Below are positions 1-7,816 of a DNA stretch of 64,000 bases, piece after piece. The DNA is from Mesorhizobium helmanticense (GTDB lineage Bacteria > Pseudomonadota > Alphaproteobacteria > Rhizobiales > Rhizobiaceae), in contig NZ_PZJX01000039.1 in the NCBI RefSeq assembly GCF_003034915.1, positions 62,001 to 126,000 of the forward strand, read 5' to 3'. The translations under genes were made by a program, and so were the position numbers. How positions within the stretch are numbered: the first letter of the stretch is position 1; every line of letters begins with the position of its first letter. The notes beneath the pieces were generated by a model, which ran no database searches, was not told the DNA's origin, and was given only the letters and a program-made list of their open reading frames with translations.

Positions 1-1191
1 AGCGCCATCGACGAGCTCGCCTACGAGGTCGGCATCGATCCGCTGGAGATCCGGCTGCGGAACTATGCCGAGCAGGATCCGCACGCCAAGAAGGCGTGGT
101 CGACGCGGCAGTTGCGCGAGGCCTATGCTGCCGGCGCCGAACGCTTCGGCTGGTCGAAGCGAAGCCCGGAGCCGCGCTCGATGCGCGACGGCAACCAGCT
201 GATCGGCTGGGGTGTGGCCGCTGGCACCTATCCGGTGCGGCGCGCCTATGGCGAGGCCATGGTGCGCATCCTCGCCGACGGCTCGGTCGAGGTCGAAAGC
301 TCGTCGATCGATATGGGGCAGGGCACCTACACGATCCTGGCGCAGACCGCCGCCGAAACGCTCGGCGTGCCGGCAGACAACGTCGTGGTCAAGCTCGGCG
401 ATTCCCGGTTTGCCCGCGCGGGCGTCACCGGCGGCTCGCGGCTGGCCGGCGTGATGACCGGGGCGGTGCACAAGGCGGCGAGTGCGGCGCTCGACGAACT
501 GGTGGGGCTCGCGATCTCGGATCAGCGCTCGCCGTTCCATGCGCTGCAGGCCAACACGCTGGTCGTTGCCAATGGCCGCATCACCTCGCCGCGCGGCGAA
601 GGCCCTGAGGTCTCGATCGCCGAGCTGCTGGCCAGCGTCGGGCGCGACCGGATCGAAGCCAAGGGCGACACCATGCCGGCCAATTCGACGGCCGAGGAGC
701 GCTACAAGAACTACACCACCATCGCCATGGCGCTTCCCCACACCGAGGGCGACTATTCGCGCTACAGCTGGTGCGCGCATTTCATCGAAGTGCGGGTCGA
801 CGAGGATTTCGGCACGGTCAGGGTGTCGCGCGTGGTGTCGGCGCTGGATTCGGGCCGGCTCTACAATCCCAAGCTCGCCGAAAGCCAGTGGAAGGGCGGC
901 ATCATCATGGGCATCGGCCAGGCGCTGCTGGAGGAAGGCATCGTCGACCGCCGCCATGGCCGCATCGTCAACAACAACCTGGCTGATTATCTCGTGCCGA
1001 CCAATGCCGACATTCCCGACATCGAGGTGATCTCGGTCGGCATTCCCGACCCGCATTCCTCCGCGCTTGGCGGCAAGGGAGTTGGGGAACTCGCCATCGT
1101 CGGCGTGGCGCCGGCGATCGCCAACGCCGTCTTCCATGCCACCGGCAAGCGGATCAGGGACCTGCCGATCACGCTGGAGAAGCTGATTTAG
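1..1191 (+). CDS. Xanthine dehydrogenase family protein, molybdopterin-binding subunit (5' truncated)
   Basis: The reading frame is open from base 1, so the gene begins outside the window; 396 codons and the TAG stop are present. The protein is the C-terminal half of a large molybdenum hydroxylase subunit, which oxidises purines, aldehydes or N-heterocycles at a Mo-pterin centre. Visible family motifs are MGQGTYTILAQTAAETLG, a glycine-rich GVTGGSRLAG stretch, and GGKGVGELAIVGVAPAIANA near the end, where the Glu of GKGVGE corresponds to the catalytic glutamate of the family. The FeS and FAD partners are not in the window, so the substrate cannot be assigned. A hairpin follows the stop. Confidence 0.9.
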   Translation, partial: SAIDELAYEVGIDPLEIRLRNYAEQDPHAKKAWSTRQLREAYAAGAERFGWSKRSPEPRSMRDGNQLIGWGVAAGTYPVRRAYGEAMVRILADGSVEVESSSIDMGQGTYTILAQTAAETLGVPADNVVVKLGDSRFARAGVTGGSRLAGVMTGAVHKAASAALDELVGLAISDQRSPFHALQANTLVVANGRITSPRGEGPEVSIAELLASVGRDRIEAKGDTMPANSTAEERYKNYTTIAMALPHTEGDYSRYSWCAHFIEVRVDEDFGTVRVSRVVSALDSGRLYNPKLAESQWKGGIIMGIGQALLEEGIVDRRHGRIVNNNLADYLVPTNADIPDIEVISVGIPDPHSSALGGKGVGELAIVGVAPAIANAVFHATGKRIRDLPITLEKLI

Positions 1192-1206
1192 AACTGGCGC
1201 GCGGAG

Positions 1207-1240
1207 CTGCCGATCCCTCGTCGCGGAGATCGGCAGTTTC
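1207..1240 (+). terminator. Hairpin terminator after the molybdenum subunit gene
   Basis: CTGCCGATC at 1207-1215 pairs exactly with GATCGGCAG at 1228-1236 and is followed by TTTC. It starts 15 bases after the stop codon, the expected place for an intrinsic terminator, although the T tract is short. Confidence 0.6.
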
Positions 1241-1445
1241 ATTCGGGGCAACGATCATGCCCGGCGCCGTCCTCAGCTCACCACTTTGCGGGGTGGAACG
1301 GTGAGGCCAGTGCCTGCAAACGGCGCCACCGGTGCTTGAGTTTGTGAGCCCCGCATTTGGCGCGGCCGGTTGGCAGGAAACGGGTGGTTCGCGCGTACTG
1401 TTTCACCCATCTCTGATGGCAGAAGAAGCCATTGGAGGCAAAGCC

Positions 1446-2189
1446 ATGACCATCCATTCGATAGATTCGAAAGCGGCGGTCCGGTCGGCGCAAACGCGGG
1501 TCGCCGCATATGATTGGGACGTGCTGGCCGGCGAACTCGACGCCTACGGCTGCGCGGTGATGGAAAAGCTGCTGACGCCGCTGGAATGCCGGCAGATCGC
1601 GGGGCTCTATCCGCAGGAGAACCATTTCCGCAGCCATGTCCACATGGCGCGGCACGGCTTCGGCAAGGGCGAGTATCGCTATTTCCGTTATCCCTTGCCC
1701 GACCTGATCGGGGCTTTGCGCAGCGCGCTCTATCCGCGCCTTGCCGCGATTGCCAACGATTGGAACGAACGCATGGGCATCGCCCTGCGCTACCCGGCCG
1801 AGCACGCGGCCTTCATCGCGCGATGCCACGACGAGGGCCAGACGCGGCCGACACCGCTGCTCTTGCAATATGTCCCAGGCGACTTCAACTGCCTGCACCA
1901 GGATCTCTACGGCGACCTTGCCTTTCCGCTGCAGGTGGCGATCCTCTTGTCCGAACCGGGCAAGGATTTCACCGGCGGCGAGTTCGTGCTGACCGAACAG
2001 CGGCCGCGCATGCAGAGCCGGGCCGAGGTGGTGCCGCTCAGCCAGGGCGACGCGGTGGCCTTCGCGGTTCACAACCGCCCGGTCCAGGGAACCAAGGGCA
2101 GTTACAGGGTCAATTTGAGGCACGGCGTCAGCAGGTTGCGCTCCGGCATGCGCCACACCGTCGGCATCATCTTCCACGACGCGAAGTGA
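1446..2189 (+). CDS. 2OG-Fe(II) oxygenase family protein
   Basis: A 247-residue protein of the 2-oxoglutarate/Fe(II) dioxygenase superfamily. LHQDLYGD supplies the H151-x-D153 iron pair, FAVHNRPV supplies the distal His209, and the Arg of the following YRVNLRHG segment fits the 2-oxoglutarate-binding position. These enzymes hydroxylate or demethylate a substrate while decarboxylating 2-oxoglutarate; this substrate is unknown. I start at ATG 1446 because GGAGGC lies just upstream at 1435-1440; the open frame extends back to 1332 without a better ribosome site. The gene stands alone, followed by a palindromic repeat. Confidence 0.85.
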   Translation: MTIHSIDSKAAVRSAQTRVAAYDWDVLAGELDAYGCAVMEKLLTPLECRQIAGLYPQENHFRSHVHMARHGFGKGEYRYFRYPLPDLIGALRSALYPRLAAIANDWNERMGIALRYPAEHAAFIARCHDEGQTRPTPLLLQYVPGDFNCLHQDLYGDLAFPLQVAILLSEPGKDFTGGEFVLTEQRPRMQSRAEVVPLSQGDAVAFAVHNRPVQGTKGSYRVNLRHGVSRLRSGMRHTVGIIFHDAK

Positions 2190-2195
2190 GGACTG

Positions 2196-2343
2196 CCCTT
2201 CTCCCCTTGTGGGAGAAGGTGGATTGGCGCGTAGCGCCAAGACGGTTGAGGGGTGTTGGAAGGATCACTGTTGGTGCCAAGCTGGAACACCCCTCATCCG
2301 ACCTCGTTTCGCGAGGCCACCCTCTCCCACAAGGGGAGAAGGG
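2196..2343. repeat. Long inverted-repeat intergenic element (RIME-like), copy 1
   Basis: CCTTCTCCCCTTGTGGGAGA at the left end is mirrored by TCTCCCACAAGGGGAGAAGG at the right end, with an inner GAGGGGTGTTGGA / CACCCCTCATCC pair. It fills the gap between two convergent genes. Relatives with the same architecture are at 32236-32434, 34407-34636 and 38160-38345. Rhizobial genomes are known to carry such mosaic intergenic elements. Confidence 0.85.
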
Positions 2344-2361
2344 AGAGCGATGCATCTTCGC

Positions 2362-3141
2362 TCACGCCGCAAACAGCGCCAGCTCTTCGGCCGTGAGATG
2401 GCGCGCCTTGCCCTTGGCGAGGTCGCCGAGTTGCAATCGGCCGATCGCCACCCGCAGCAGGCGGAGCACCTCGATATCGCAGGCGTCCAGCATACGGCGG
2501 ATGTGACGGTTGCGGCCCTCGTCGAGCGTGATTTCCAGCCAGGCGGTGCTGGTGCCGCTGCGCAGGATATCGATCGAGCGCGCCGTCAACAGCTCGCCAT
2601 CGACCGTCACGCCGGCGCGCAGCCGCGCCAACAGGGCCGCGTCGGGCAGGGCACCGACCTGCACGTGATAGATCTTGGCGACGTGCGAGGCGGGATCGAG
2701 CAGGCGCTGGGCAAAGCGCGTGTCGTTGGTCATCAGGAGCAGGCCTTCGCTGGCCTTGTCGAGGCGGCCGACCGGCGAGACGAAAGGCAGGTCGAGCCCG
2801 GCCAGGCAATCATAGACGGTGCCGCGATCCTGCGGGTCGTCGCGGGTGGTGACCAGGCCGCGCGGTTTGTTGAGCATCAGATAGACCTTGCGCTCGGCGA
2901 CGACGCGCTTGTCGTCGACCTCGATGCGGTCGCGGCCGGGATCGACGCGCATCGAGCCGTTGCGCACGATCTTGCCCGCGACCTTGACGCGCCCTTCGGC
3001 GACCAGGACCTCCGCCTGCTTGCGCGAGCACAGGCCGAGCTTCGACAGCGCCCGGCAAAGGCTCACGCCCGGGGGCTTGGCTCCGGGTGGGCTGCCTCCG
3101 GGGTCGGGGCGCGGTCGGCCGCTGTTTGGTCGCGGCGTCAT
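2362..3141 (-). CDS. Pseudouridine synthase, RsuA/RluB/RluE family
   Basis: A 259-residue RNA pseudouridine synthase that isomerises a uridine in ribosomal RNA. An S4 RNA-binding domain comes first (RALSKLGLCSRKQAEVLVAE), followed by the catalytic domain with PVGRLDKASEGLLL, whose Asp is the family's catalytic nucleophile, and EGRNRHIRRMLDACDIEVL near the C-terminus. The N-terminus is basic and Pro/Gly-rich. I chose ATG 3141; a TTG at 3165, directly after the GntR stop, would add eight residues. It lies downstream of the GntR gene in the same direction and may be cotranscribed. Motifs alone do not separate RsuA, RluB and RluE. Confidence 0.88.
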   Translation of the reverse strand: MTPRPNSGRPRPDPGGSPPGAKPPGVSLCRALSKLGLCSRKQAEVLVAEGRVKVAGKIVRNGSMRVDPGRDRIEVDDKRVVAERKVYLMLNKPRGLVTTRDDPQDRGTVYDCLAGLDLPFVSPVGRLDKASEGLLLMTNDTRFAQRLLDPASHVAKIYHVQVGALPDAALLARLRAGVTVDGELLTARSIDILRSGTSTAWLEITLDEGRNRHIRRMLDACDIEVLRLLRVAIGRLQLGDLAKGKARHLTAEELALFAA

Positions 3142-3168
3142 GGGCTTGCGTGATCGTCCCGGCAAGGA

Positions 3169-3837
3169 TCAGGGCTTTCTCGCTGGTCCGGCCTGGGCGA
3201 GCGTTGCCATGCCGTCGCCGAGATGCTTGCGCAGGACGCGGACGGCCGCGGCGGCATCGCGGTGGCGACAGGTCGTCAACAGGTCGCGGTGCTCCTCCTG
3301 CGATTGGCTGCGATAGTTGAGGTTCGACAGGAGAACACGCACGTAGCGGTCGGCGGCATTGTGATGGGCCTCGATCAGGCCAAGCAGCCGGGCGTTGCCG
3401 CAGGCGCTGTAGAGGGCCAGATGGAAGACGCGGTTCAGCGTGCCCCAGCGGCCGACATTCGGCTCGGCGTCGATCTGGTTGAGCACATGGCCGGCCTCGT
3501 CGAGTTTCTCCCTGGTGAGGTTCGGGACCGAGAGCCGCAGCGCTTCGCTTTCGAGCAATTCGCGGACGGCGAAGATCTCCCTGATCTCGGTCGTGTCCAT
3601 CCTGGCAACATGCGCACCCTTGGTCGGATGGATCGAAACGATACCCTCGGCCTCGAGCTGGCGCAGCGCATCGCGGACAGGCATGCGGCTGAAGCCGAAG
3701 CGCTCGGCAAGGTCGTCCTGGCGCAGCGGCGTGCCCGCCGCCAGGCTGCCGTCGGCGATCGATTCGCGCAGCACATTCGCCACCTGTTCCGCCACCGTCA
3801 GCGGTTTCTGCACCAAGCCTTCGCCGAGACCACGCAA
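3169..3837 (-). CDS. GntR family transcriptional regulator, FCD (FadR) subfamily
   Basis: A 222-residue regulator. Residues about 11-75 form a winged helix (VANVLRESIADGSLAAG, then GFSRMPVRDALRQLEAEGI), and residues about 85-215 form an all-helical FCD ligand domain with the metal-binding His pattern (FHLALY, EAHHNAADRY, EEHRDLL). Translation very likely starts at TTG 3837, since a strong Shine-Dalgarno run (AGGGAGG) sits a few bases upstream and no ATG competes. FCD regulators usually sense an organic acid and control nearby catabolic genes, but here the adjacent gene is an rRNA pseudouridine synthase, so the target is not obvious. A perfect palindrome upstream may be its own operator. Confidence 0.88.
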   Translation of the reverse strand: MRGLGEGLVQKPLTVAEQVANVLRESIADGSLAAGTPLRQDDLAERFGFSRMPVRDALRQLEAEGIVSIHPTKGAHVARMDTTEIREIFAVRELLESEALRLSVPNLTREKLDEAGHVLNQIDAEPNVGRWGTLNRVFHLALYSACGNARLLGLIEAHHNAADRYVRVLLSNLNYRSQSQEEHRDLLTTCRHRDAAAAVRVLRKHLGDGMATLAQAGPARKP

Positions 3838-3900
3838 TCGACGCCTCCCTGTCCTGCCGGCTTTGACTAGCAGAAAGGCGCTCGCGCGGATATGTGGATT

Positions 3901-3912
3901 CTCGTATACGAG
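3901..3912. promoter_or_regulatory. Candidate GntR/FCD operator
   Basis: CTCGTATACGAG is a perfect 12-base palindrome centred on GTATAC, 64 bases upstream of the GntR start. FCD-type regulators commonly bind palindromes built on GT-N3-AC, so autoregulation is likely. Confidence 0.5.
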
Positions 3913-3927
3913 TGTACAGAATCGCTC

Positions 3928-3989
3928 GCGGCTCGCCTCTCAAACAGATTCACATCTGGCCGGCATCGCTTTGAGAAGAAACACGATTT
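3928..3989. repeat. 62-bp dispersed repeat, left copy
   Basis: The segment containing GCCTCTCAAACAGATTCACA and TTGAGAAGAAA recurs in the same orientation at 5945-6006 with scattered mismatches. The two copies bracket the LuxR-type regulator and the small secreted-protein gene. Confidence 0.75.
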
Positions 3990-3998
3990 CAATGTGAG

Positions 3999-5558
3999 CT
4001 AGTTGAGTTTCACCAGCTTGGCGGCTTGGCGAATGGCCTGCGCGGCGTCCGGATTGGTCACGGGATAATGCGTGATGAAGCCTTCGACGGAAAACTCCGG
4101 AAATTCTTTCTTGAGGCGGACCGCGAAGCTGGCGGCCTCGTCGGTTTCGTCAACCGCCGCATGCGCCAGCGCCAGGAACATCAGCATGTTCGAAGAGTCC
4201 GGCGAACTTCTGCGCAACGCCGCAATGGCTTCGCGATGCCTGCCGGCGGCGAACAGGATGCGGCCGTGCATGCCGAAATACCAGGGCGGCGCCAAGGGGT
4301 TGAGGCGCATGGCGCGCTCGATGAGCGGGATCGCCTCGGCTGGATCGCCGGCAACAAGAGCCTTGCTGCCGCCTAGCAGCGCCAGCGTGTCGGCATGGTT
4401 ATAGCCATATTCCAGGGCGCGCTGGTGCGCGCGCTCCGCCCCTTCGAGATCGCCGAGGCATCCAAGGAGATCGCCAAGGCAGGTACAGGCGTGGCTGTCC
4501 GTCGGATCGAACTGAATGGCGGTTTCAATCGCGGACCGCCAGTTCTGGATCGAACGCTGCGCATCGTCGCTGTAACCGCTGCAGGCCTCGATCGAATAGG
4601 CGTAGGCAAGTTCGGTCCACGCCCTGACGAAGGTCGGATCAAGCTCCAGAGCGCGTGAAAGCAGGCGGATCGCCTCCGCATTGCCGGCGCGGCTGAATGT
4701 GTCCTGCTGCTCGACGGCAAGCAGATAACAGTCATAGGCTCGCAAACTTGCCGGCGGCTTGCGGCGAACCGCGTTGCGGCCCACCGTCGCGAGCGCACCG
4801 TAACTGCCGGCCAGCACATTGATAATGCTTTCGGTCAGGCTGTCCTGCAGCGTGAAGATGTCCTCGACCGGGCGGTCATAGCGTTCGCTCCACAGGCTGC
4901 CGCCGCTGCGCGCATCGGAAAGCTGGACCGTGAGCCGGATACGCCGGTCGTCGGCGCGCAGTTGACCTTCCAGGACATAGTCGGCGCCCAAGTCCCGACT
5001 GACTGCAGCAACGCCGAGATTGCCTTGACGAACATTGTCTCGGCAGGCCTTCATCGTGTGGAAGGCAATCACCGAGAGTTTGGAATAGCGAGCAAGATCG
5101 GTGATGATGTCGGCTGAGAGGCCGTCGGCAAATCGCGACCATTGTCCGTCCGGGCTATAGCTCTCGATCGGCAGCACTGCCAGCACCGGCAAGCCGCTCC
5201 TTTCCGCGGCACCGGCACGACCTGCAAAGTGGCCAGCGAGCCCAATCTTGTTACGCACCCCGAGTTTTTCATAAACGGCTGCAAGGTGGGTGCGCACGGT
5301 GGTGGGAGCGATGAACAGCGCCTCGCCGATCTCGCGATAGGTCAAGCCGGACGCGAATTTTTCCGCGACCGCGCGCTCGCGGCCGGACAGGGCATCGAGC
5401 GTCCGAGCTTTCAGAGCATCATTGGACACCACGGCGAACTCATCCCACGAAGCTTTCGAATGCCGTAGCGTCAAGAATACTACAAATGCAGGAGGCCGAA
5501 TACCGCATCTGGTCGATTCCACGGCAAGCGCAGATGCTGCAAGATCTACATGCTGCAA
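3999..5558 (-). CDS. LuxR-type HTH regulator with TolB-like and TPR domains
   Basis: Residues about 55-110 form a LuxR/GerE helix-turn-helix (LSGRERAVAEKF, YREIGEALFIAPTTVRTHLA). A TolB/FlgO-like segment follows (LAVLPIESYSPDGQWSRFAD to LVEGQL-type strands, LWSERYDRPVEDIFTLQD). The C-terminal 240 residues are TPR repeats (ALELDPTFVRAWTELAYAYS, ALEYGYNHADTLALLGGSKA). No receiver domain is visible, so input probably comes through the C-terminal part. The first 41 residues do not resemble the family; GTG codons at 5435 or 5432 are plausible shorter starts, and a TTGACG hexamer lies inside the extra stretch. The target genes are unknown. Confidence 0.8.
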   Translation of the reverse strand: MQHVDLAASALAVESTRCGIRPPAFVVFLTLRHSKASWDEFAVVSNDALKARTLDALSGRERAVAEKFASGLTYREIGEALFIAPTTVRTHLAAVYEKLGVRNKIGLAGHFAGRAGAAERSGLPVLAVLPIESYSPDGQWSRFADGLSADIITDLARYSKLSVIAFHTMKACRDNVRQGNLGVAAVSRDLGADYVLEGQLRADDRRIRLTVQLSDARSGGSLWSERYDRPVEDIFTLQDSLTESIINVLAGSYGALATVGRNAVRRKPPASLRAYDCYLLAVEQQDTFSRAGNAEAIRLLSRALELDPTFVRAWTELAYAYSIEACSGYSDDAQRSIQNWRSAIETAIQFDPTDSHACTCLGDLLGCLGDLEGAERAHQRALEYGYNHADTLALLGGSKALVAGDPAEAIPLIERAMRLNPLAPPWYFGMHGRILFAAGRHREAIAALRRSSPDSSNMLMFLALAHAAVDETDEAASFAVRLKKEFPEFSVEGFITHYPVTNPDAAQAIRQAAKLVKLN

Positions 5559-5576
5559 TCAGCCAAGGAGCGTTCC

Positions 5577-5870
5577 ATGCGCATTGCTCTTGTCTTGCTG
5601 GCATGCACCTGTTTCACAGTTCCCGCCGCGCCGTCATTCGCAAGCGGATGCATGCAGGTGCTGGAATCGGACGTGAAAATCGCCAGCATGCGTGCCTATG
5701 CGGGCATCATGGCCATTGCCGCCGCCAATGGCTGGAACTACACGCCTGAATCGATCGAAAGCGGCTCAAGGCGGCATTTCGAGGAGATGAGCCTCCAACT
5801 GATCGCTGTCGGCTATGAGATCGTTCCCGTCGGCGCCGCCCGACCGCAATGCGTCGTTGCGCGCAATTGA
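5577..5870 (+). CDS. Small secreted protein of unknown function
   Basis: A 97-residue protein with a clear Sec signal peptide (MRIALVLLACTCFTVPAAPSFAS), giving a mature chain of about 75 residues with two Cys that could pair. ATG 5577 is preceded by AAGGAG at the proper distance, so the upstream ATG at 5550 is not used. It is divergent from the LuxR-TPR gene and enclosed with it by the 62-bp repeats, so the two may function together. I do not recognise the family. Confidence 0.65.
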   Translation: MRIALVLLACTCFTVPAAPSFASGCMQVLESDVKIASMRAYAGIMAIAAANGWNYTPESIESGSRRHFEEMSLQLIAVGYEIVPVGAARPQCVVARN

Positions 5871-5944
5871 ACAAGGCTGTCGGCAAACCGCGATCCGCCC
5901 ATTGTGGGACGCGCCTGGACCGGTTCCCCGCAGGAAGCATGAGC

Positions 5945-6006
5945 GCGGCTTGCCTCTCAGACAGATTCACCTCTGGCGCACATCCTCTTGAGAAGAAAGG
6001 ATTTCG
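5945..6006. repeat. 62-bp dispersed repeat, right copy
   Basis: Second copy of the element at 3928-3989, same orientation (GCCTCTCAGACAGATTCACC then TTGAGAAGAAA). Confidence 0.75.
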
Positions 6007-6095
6007 CCCTTGCGTCCTGACACGGAAGGAATGCGACTAAGGCGATCAAATGGCGCCGGCGGCCTTCGCTTACGCCTGCTCGGTCGGGTAAAGCG

Positions 6096-6812
6096 TCAGG
6101 ATATTGACATTGACCCTGGCGGCTGTGTCACCGCGTAGAGGATGGCGGCGGCGACGTCGGCGCTTTCCAGTTGCTCCATGTCGCCCAACCTCAGCTCGAC
6201 CGCCTGGCGCACGTCGTCGCGCATATTCTGCGTGAACTCGGTCCTGACGGCGCCGGGTTCGATCGAGGTGACGCGGATGCCGTCCTTGCCGATTTCGCGC
6301 CGTAGCGATTCCGCGATGGCGCTCACCGCGTGCTTGGTGCCGGAATAGACCACCGAAGGGTGGATATAGCGGCCGGCGCCGGAAGACACGACGACGATGT
6401 GGCCGGCGCCTTGCCGCTGCATCGTCGGCAATGCCGTATGGATCGGATACAGCAGCCCGAGAATATTCACATCGACCATCTGACGGTATTCGGCAGGCGC
6501 GGTGTTCTTGAACGGGGCAGCGACGCCGACTCCGGCAACGGCTAGCAGCATGTCGAGCCGGCCGTATTCCCGCAGCACCTGTTCGACCATGGCCGAGGCC
6601 TGCGCTTCGTCGGTCACATCAGCGGGGATGGGCAGTGCCGTGCCGCCCGTTCGGCGGATGCGATTCGCCAGGTCGTCCAGGCGATCCGCGCGCCGTGCGG
6701 CGATCGCCACCTTGGCGCCGTCGGTGGCCAATGCCAAGGCGGTGGCCTCGCCGATGCCGGAGGAGGCGCCTGTCACCAGCACAATCTTTCCGTTCAGTTT
6801 TCCTGTCAGCAT
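6096..6812 (-). CDS. SDR family oxidoreductase with a frameshifted C-terminus
   Basis: A short-chain dehydrogenase/reductase with the NAD(P)-binding TGASSGIGEATALALA motif at residues 14-29, an Asp-Val dinucleotide at the adenine pocket (PADVTD), a degenerate NNAG position (LAVAGVG), catalytic Ser in VVVSSGAG and Tyr-x3-Lys in VYSGTKHAV. The frame as written ends PPGSMSIS at 6096. Shifting by one base after the PP codons reads VNVNILTLYPTEQA and stops at 6070, which matches the usual C-terminus of this SDR subfamily. A single base has therefore been lost near 6117-6122 (mutation or sequencing error). The catalytic core is intact. It is divergent from the LysR gene, its likely regulator. Confidence 0.88.
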   Translation of the reverse strand: MLTGKLNGKIVLVTGASSGIGEATALALATDGAKVAIAARRADRLDDLANRIRRTGGTALPIPADVTDEAQASAMVEQVLREYGRLDMLLAVAGVGVAAPFKNTAPAEYRQMVDVNILGLLYPIHTALPTMQRQGAGHIVVVSSGAGRYIHPSVVYSGTKHAVSAIAESLRREIGKDGIRVTSIEPGAVRTEFTQNMRDDVRQAVELRLGDMEQLESADVAAAILYAVTQPPGSMSIS

Positions 6813-6914
6813 CTCTTTGCTCCCGTGAGGTGTTGAACCATCCTCAGGTAGGGCGCAGACACCGTGTGAATAATGGTATAGAAATAAAGCTTACTCATTG
6901 GATTTTGGGGCATA

Positions 6915-7808
6915 ATGCGCGGCAGCGACTATTCGGAACTCAGGGCCTTCGCGGCGGTGGTCGCGCATGGCAATTTTGCGCGCGCGGCAGCCGAACTCAG
7001 GATCTCCGCCTCGACGCTCAGCCAGACGATCCGCGCGCTGGAGGCGCGACTTGGGGTGCGCCTGCTCAACCGCACGACGCGTAGCCTGTCGCTGACCGAG
7101 GCGGGTCAGCGCCTGCATGGGCGCTTCAAGCCGGCGATGGCCGAGATGGAAGCGGCGGTCGAGGACGCCATCGGCCTGCGCGACAGGCCGGCCGGCACTT
7201 TGCGCGTGCACATGCCAAGCGTTGCCGCCGCCACCTATCTCGAGCCGGTGCTCGGGCGATTCCATGAGGCCTATCCGGATATCGTGCTCGACGTCACCAT
7301 CGACGACACCGTCACCGACATCGTCGCGGCCGGCTATGATATTGGGGCGAGGCTGGGCGAATTCCTCGAGGCTGACATGGTCGCCGTCAGGCTGGGCGGC
7401 GAGCAGCGCCAGCTTGCGGTGGCTTCGCCCGACTATATCAGCCGCCGCGGACGGCCCGAAACGCCGGCCGATCTGTTACAGCATCGCTGCATCAACTGGC
7501 GCCGGCCGGGCAGTGCCGGACCCTACGCCTGGGAATTCGCCAGGGATGGCCAATGGTTTTCGGTCGCGGTCAACGGCCCGCTCATCGTCTCGCGCCGTGA
7601 CATGGCGATTGCCGCCGCCGTGCAAGGCGTCGGCATCGCCTTCTGGGCCGAGGCGCTGCTGCGGCCATTTATCGAGGCGGGCAGGCTGGTGCCGCTGCTC
7701 GAAGAATGGAGCGGCACCTTCCCCGGCTGGCATCTCTGCTATCCCAGGCAGCGCCACATGCCGGCCGGCCTGCGCGCCTTCGCCGATTTCCTGCGGCGGG
7801 CGGGCTGA
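6915..7808 (+). CDS. LysR family transcriptional regulator (divergent from the SDR gene)
   Basis: A 297-residue LTTR with an N-terminal winged helix (LRAFAAVVAHGNFARAAAEL, SASTLSQTIRALEARLGVRL) and a periplasmic-binding-protein-like effector domain (LRVHMPSVAAATYLEPVLGR onwards). The 102-base divergent gap to the SDR gene is AT-rich next to the start and contains a TATAGAAATAAAG run. This arrangement is typical for an LTTR controlling its divergent neighbour. The effector is unknown. Confidence 0.9.
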   Translation: MRGSDYSELRAFAAVVAHGNFARAAAELRISASTLSQTIRALEARLGVRLLNRTTRSLSLTEAGQRLHGRFKPAMAEMEAAVEDAIGLRDRPAGTLRVHMPSVAAATYLEPVLGRFHEAYPDIVLDVTIDDTVTDIVAAGYDIGARLGEFLEADMVAVRLGGEQRQLAVASPDYISRRGRPETPADLLQHRCINWRRPGSAGPYAWEFARDGQWFSVAVNGPLIVSRRDMAIAAAVQGVGIAFWAEALLRPFIEAGRLVPLLEEWSGTFPGWHLCYPRQRHMPAGLRAFADFLRRAG

Positions 7809-7816
7809 GCAGAGGT

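Noticed and set aside
2810..3943. Long minus-strand frame crossing the GntR and pseudouridine synthase genes
   Set aside because: Arg/Pro/Gly-rich, without motifs, and in a different frame from two well-supported genes.
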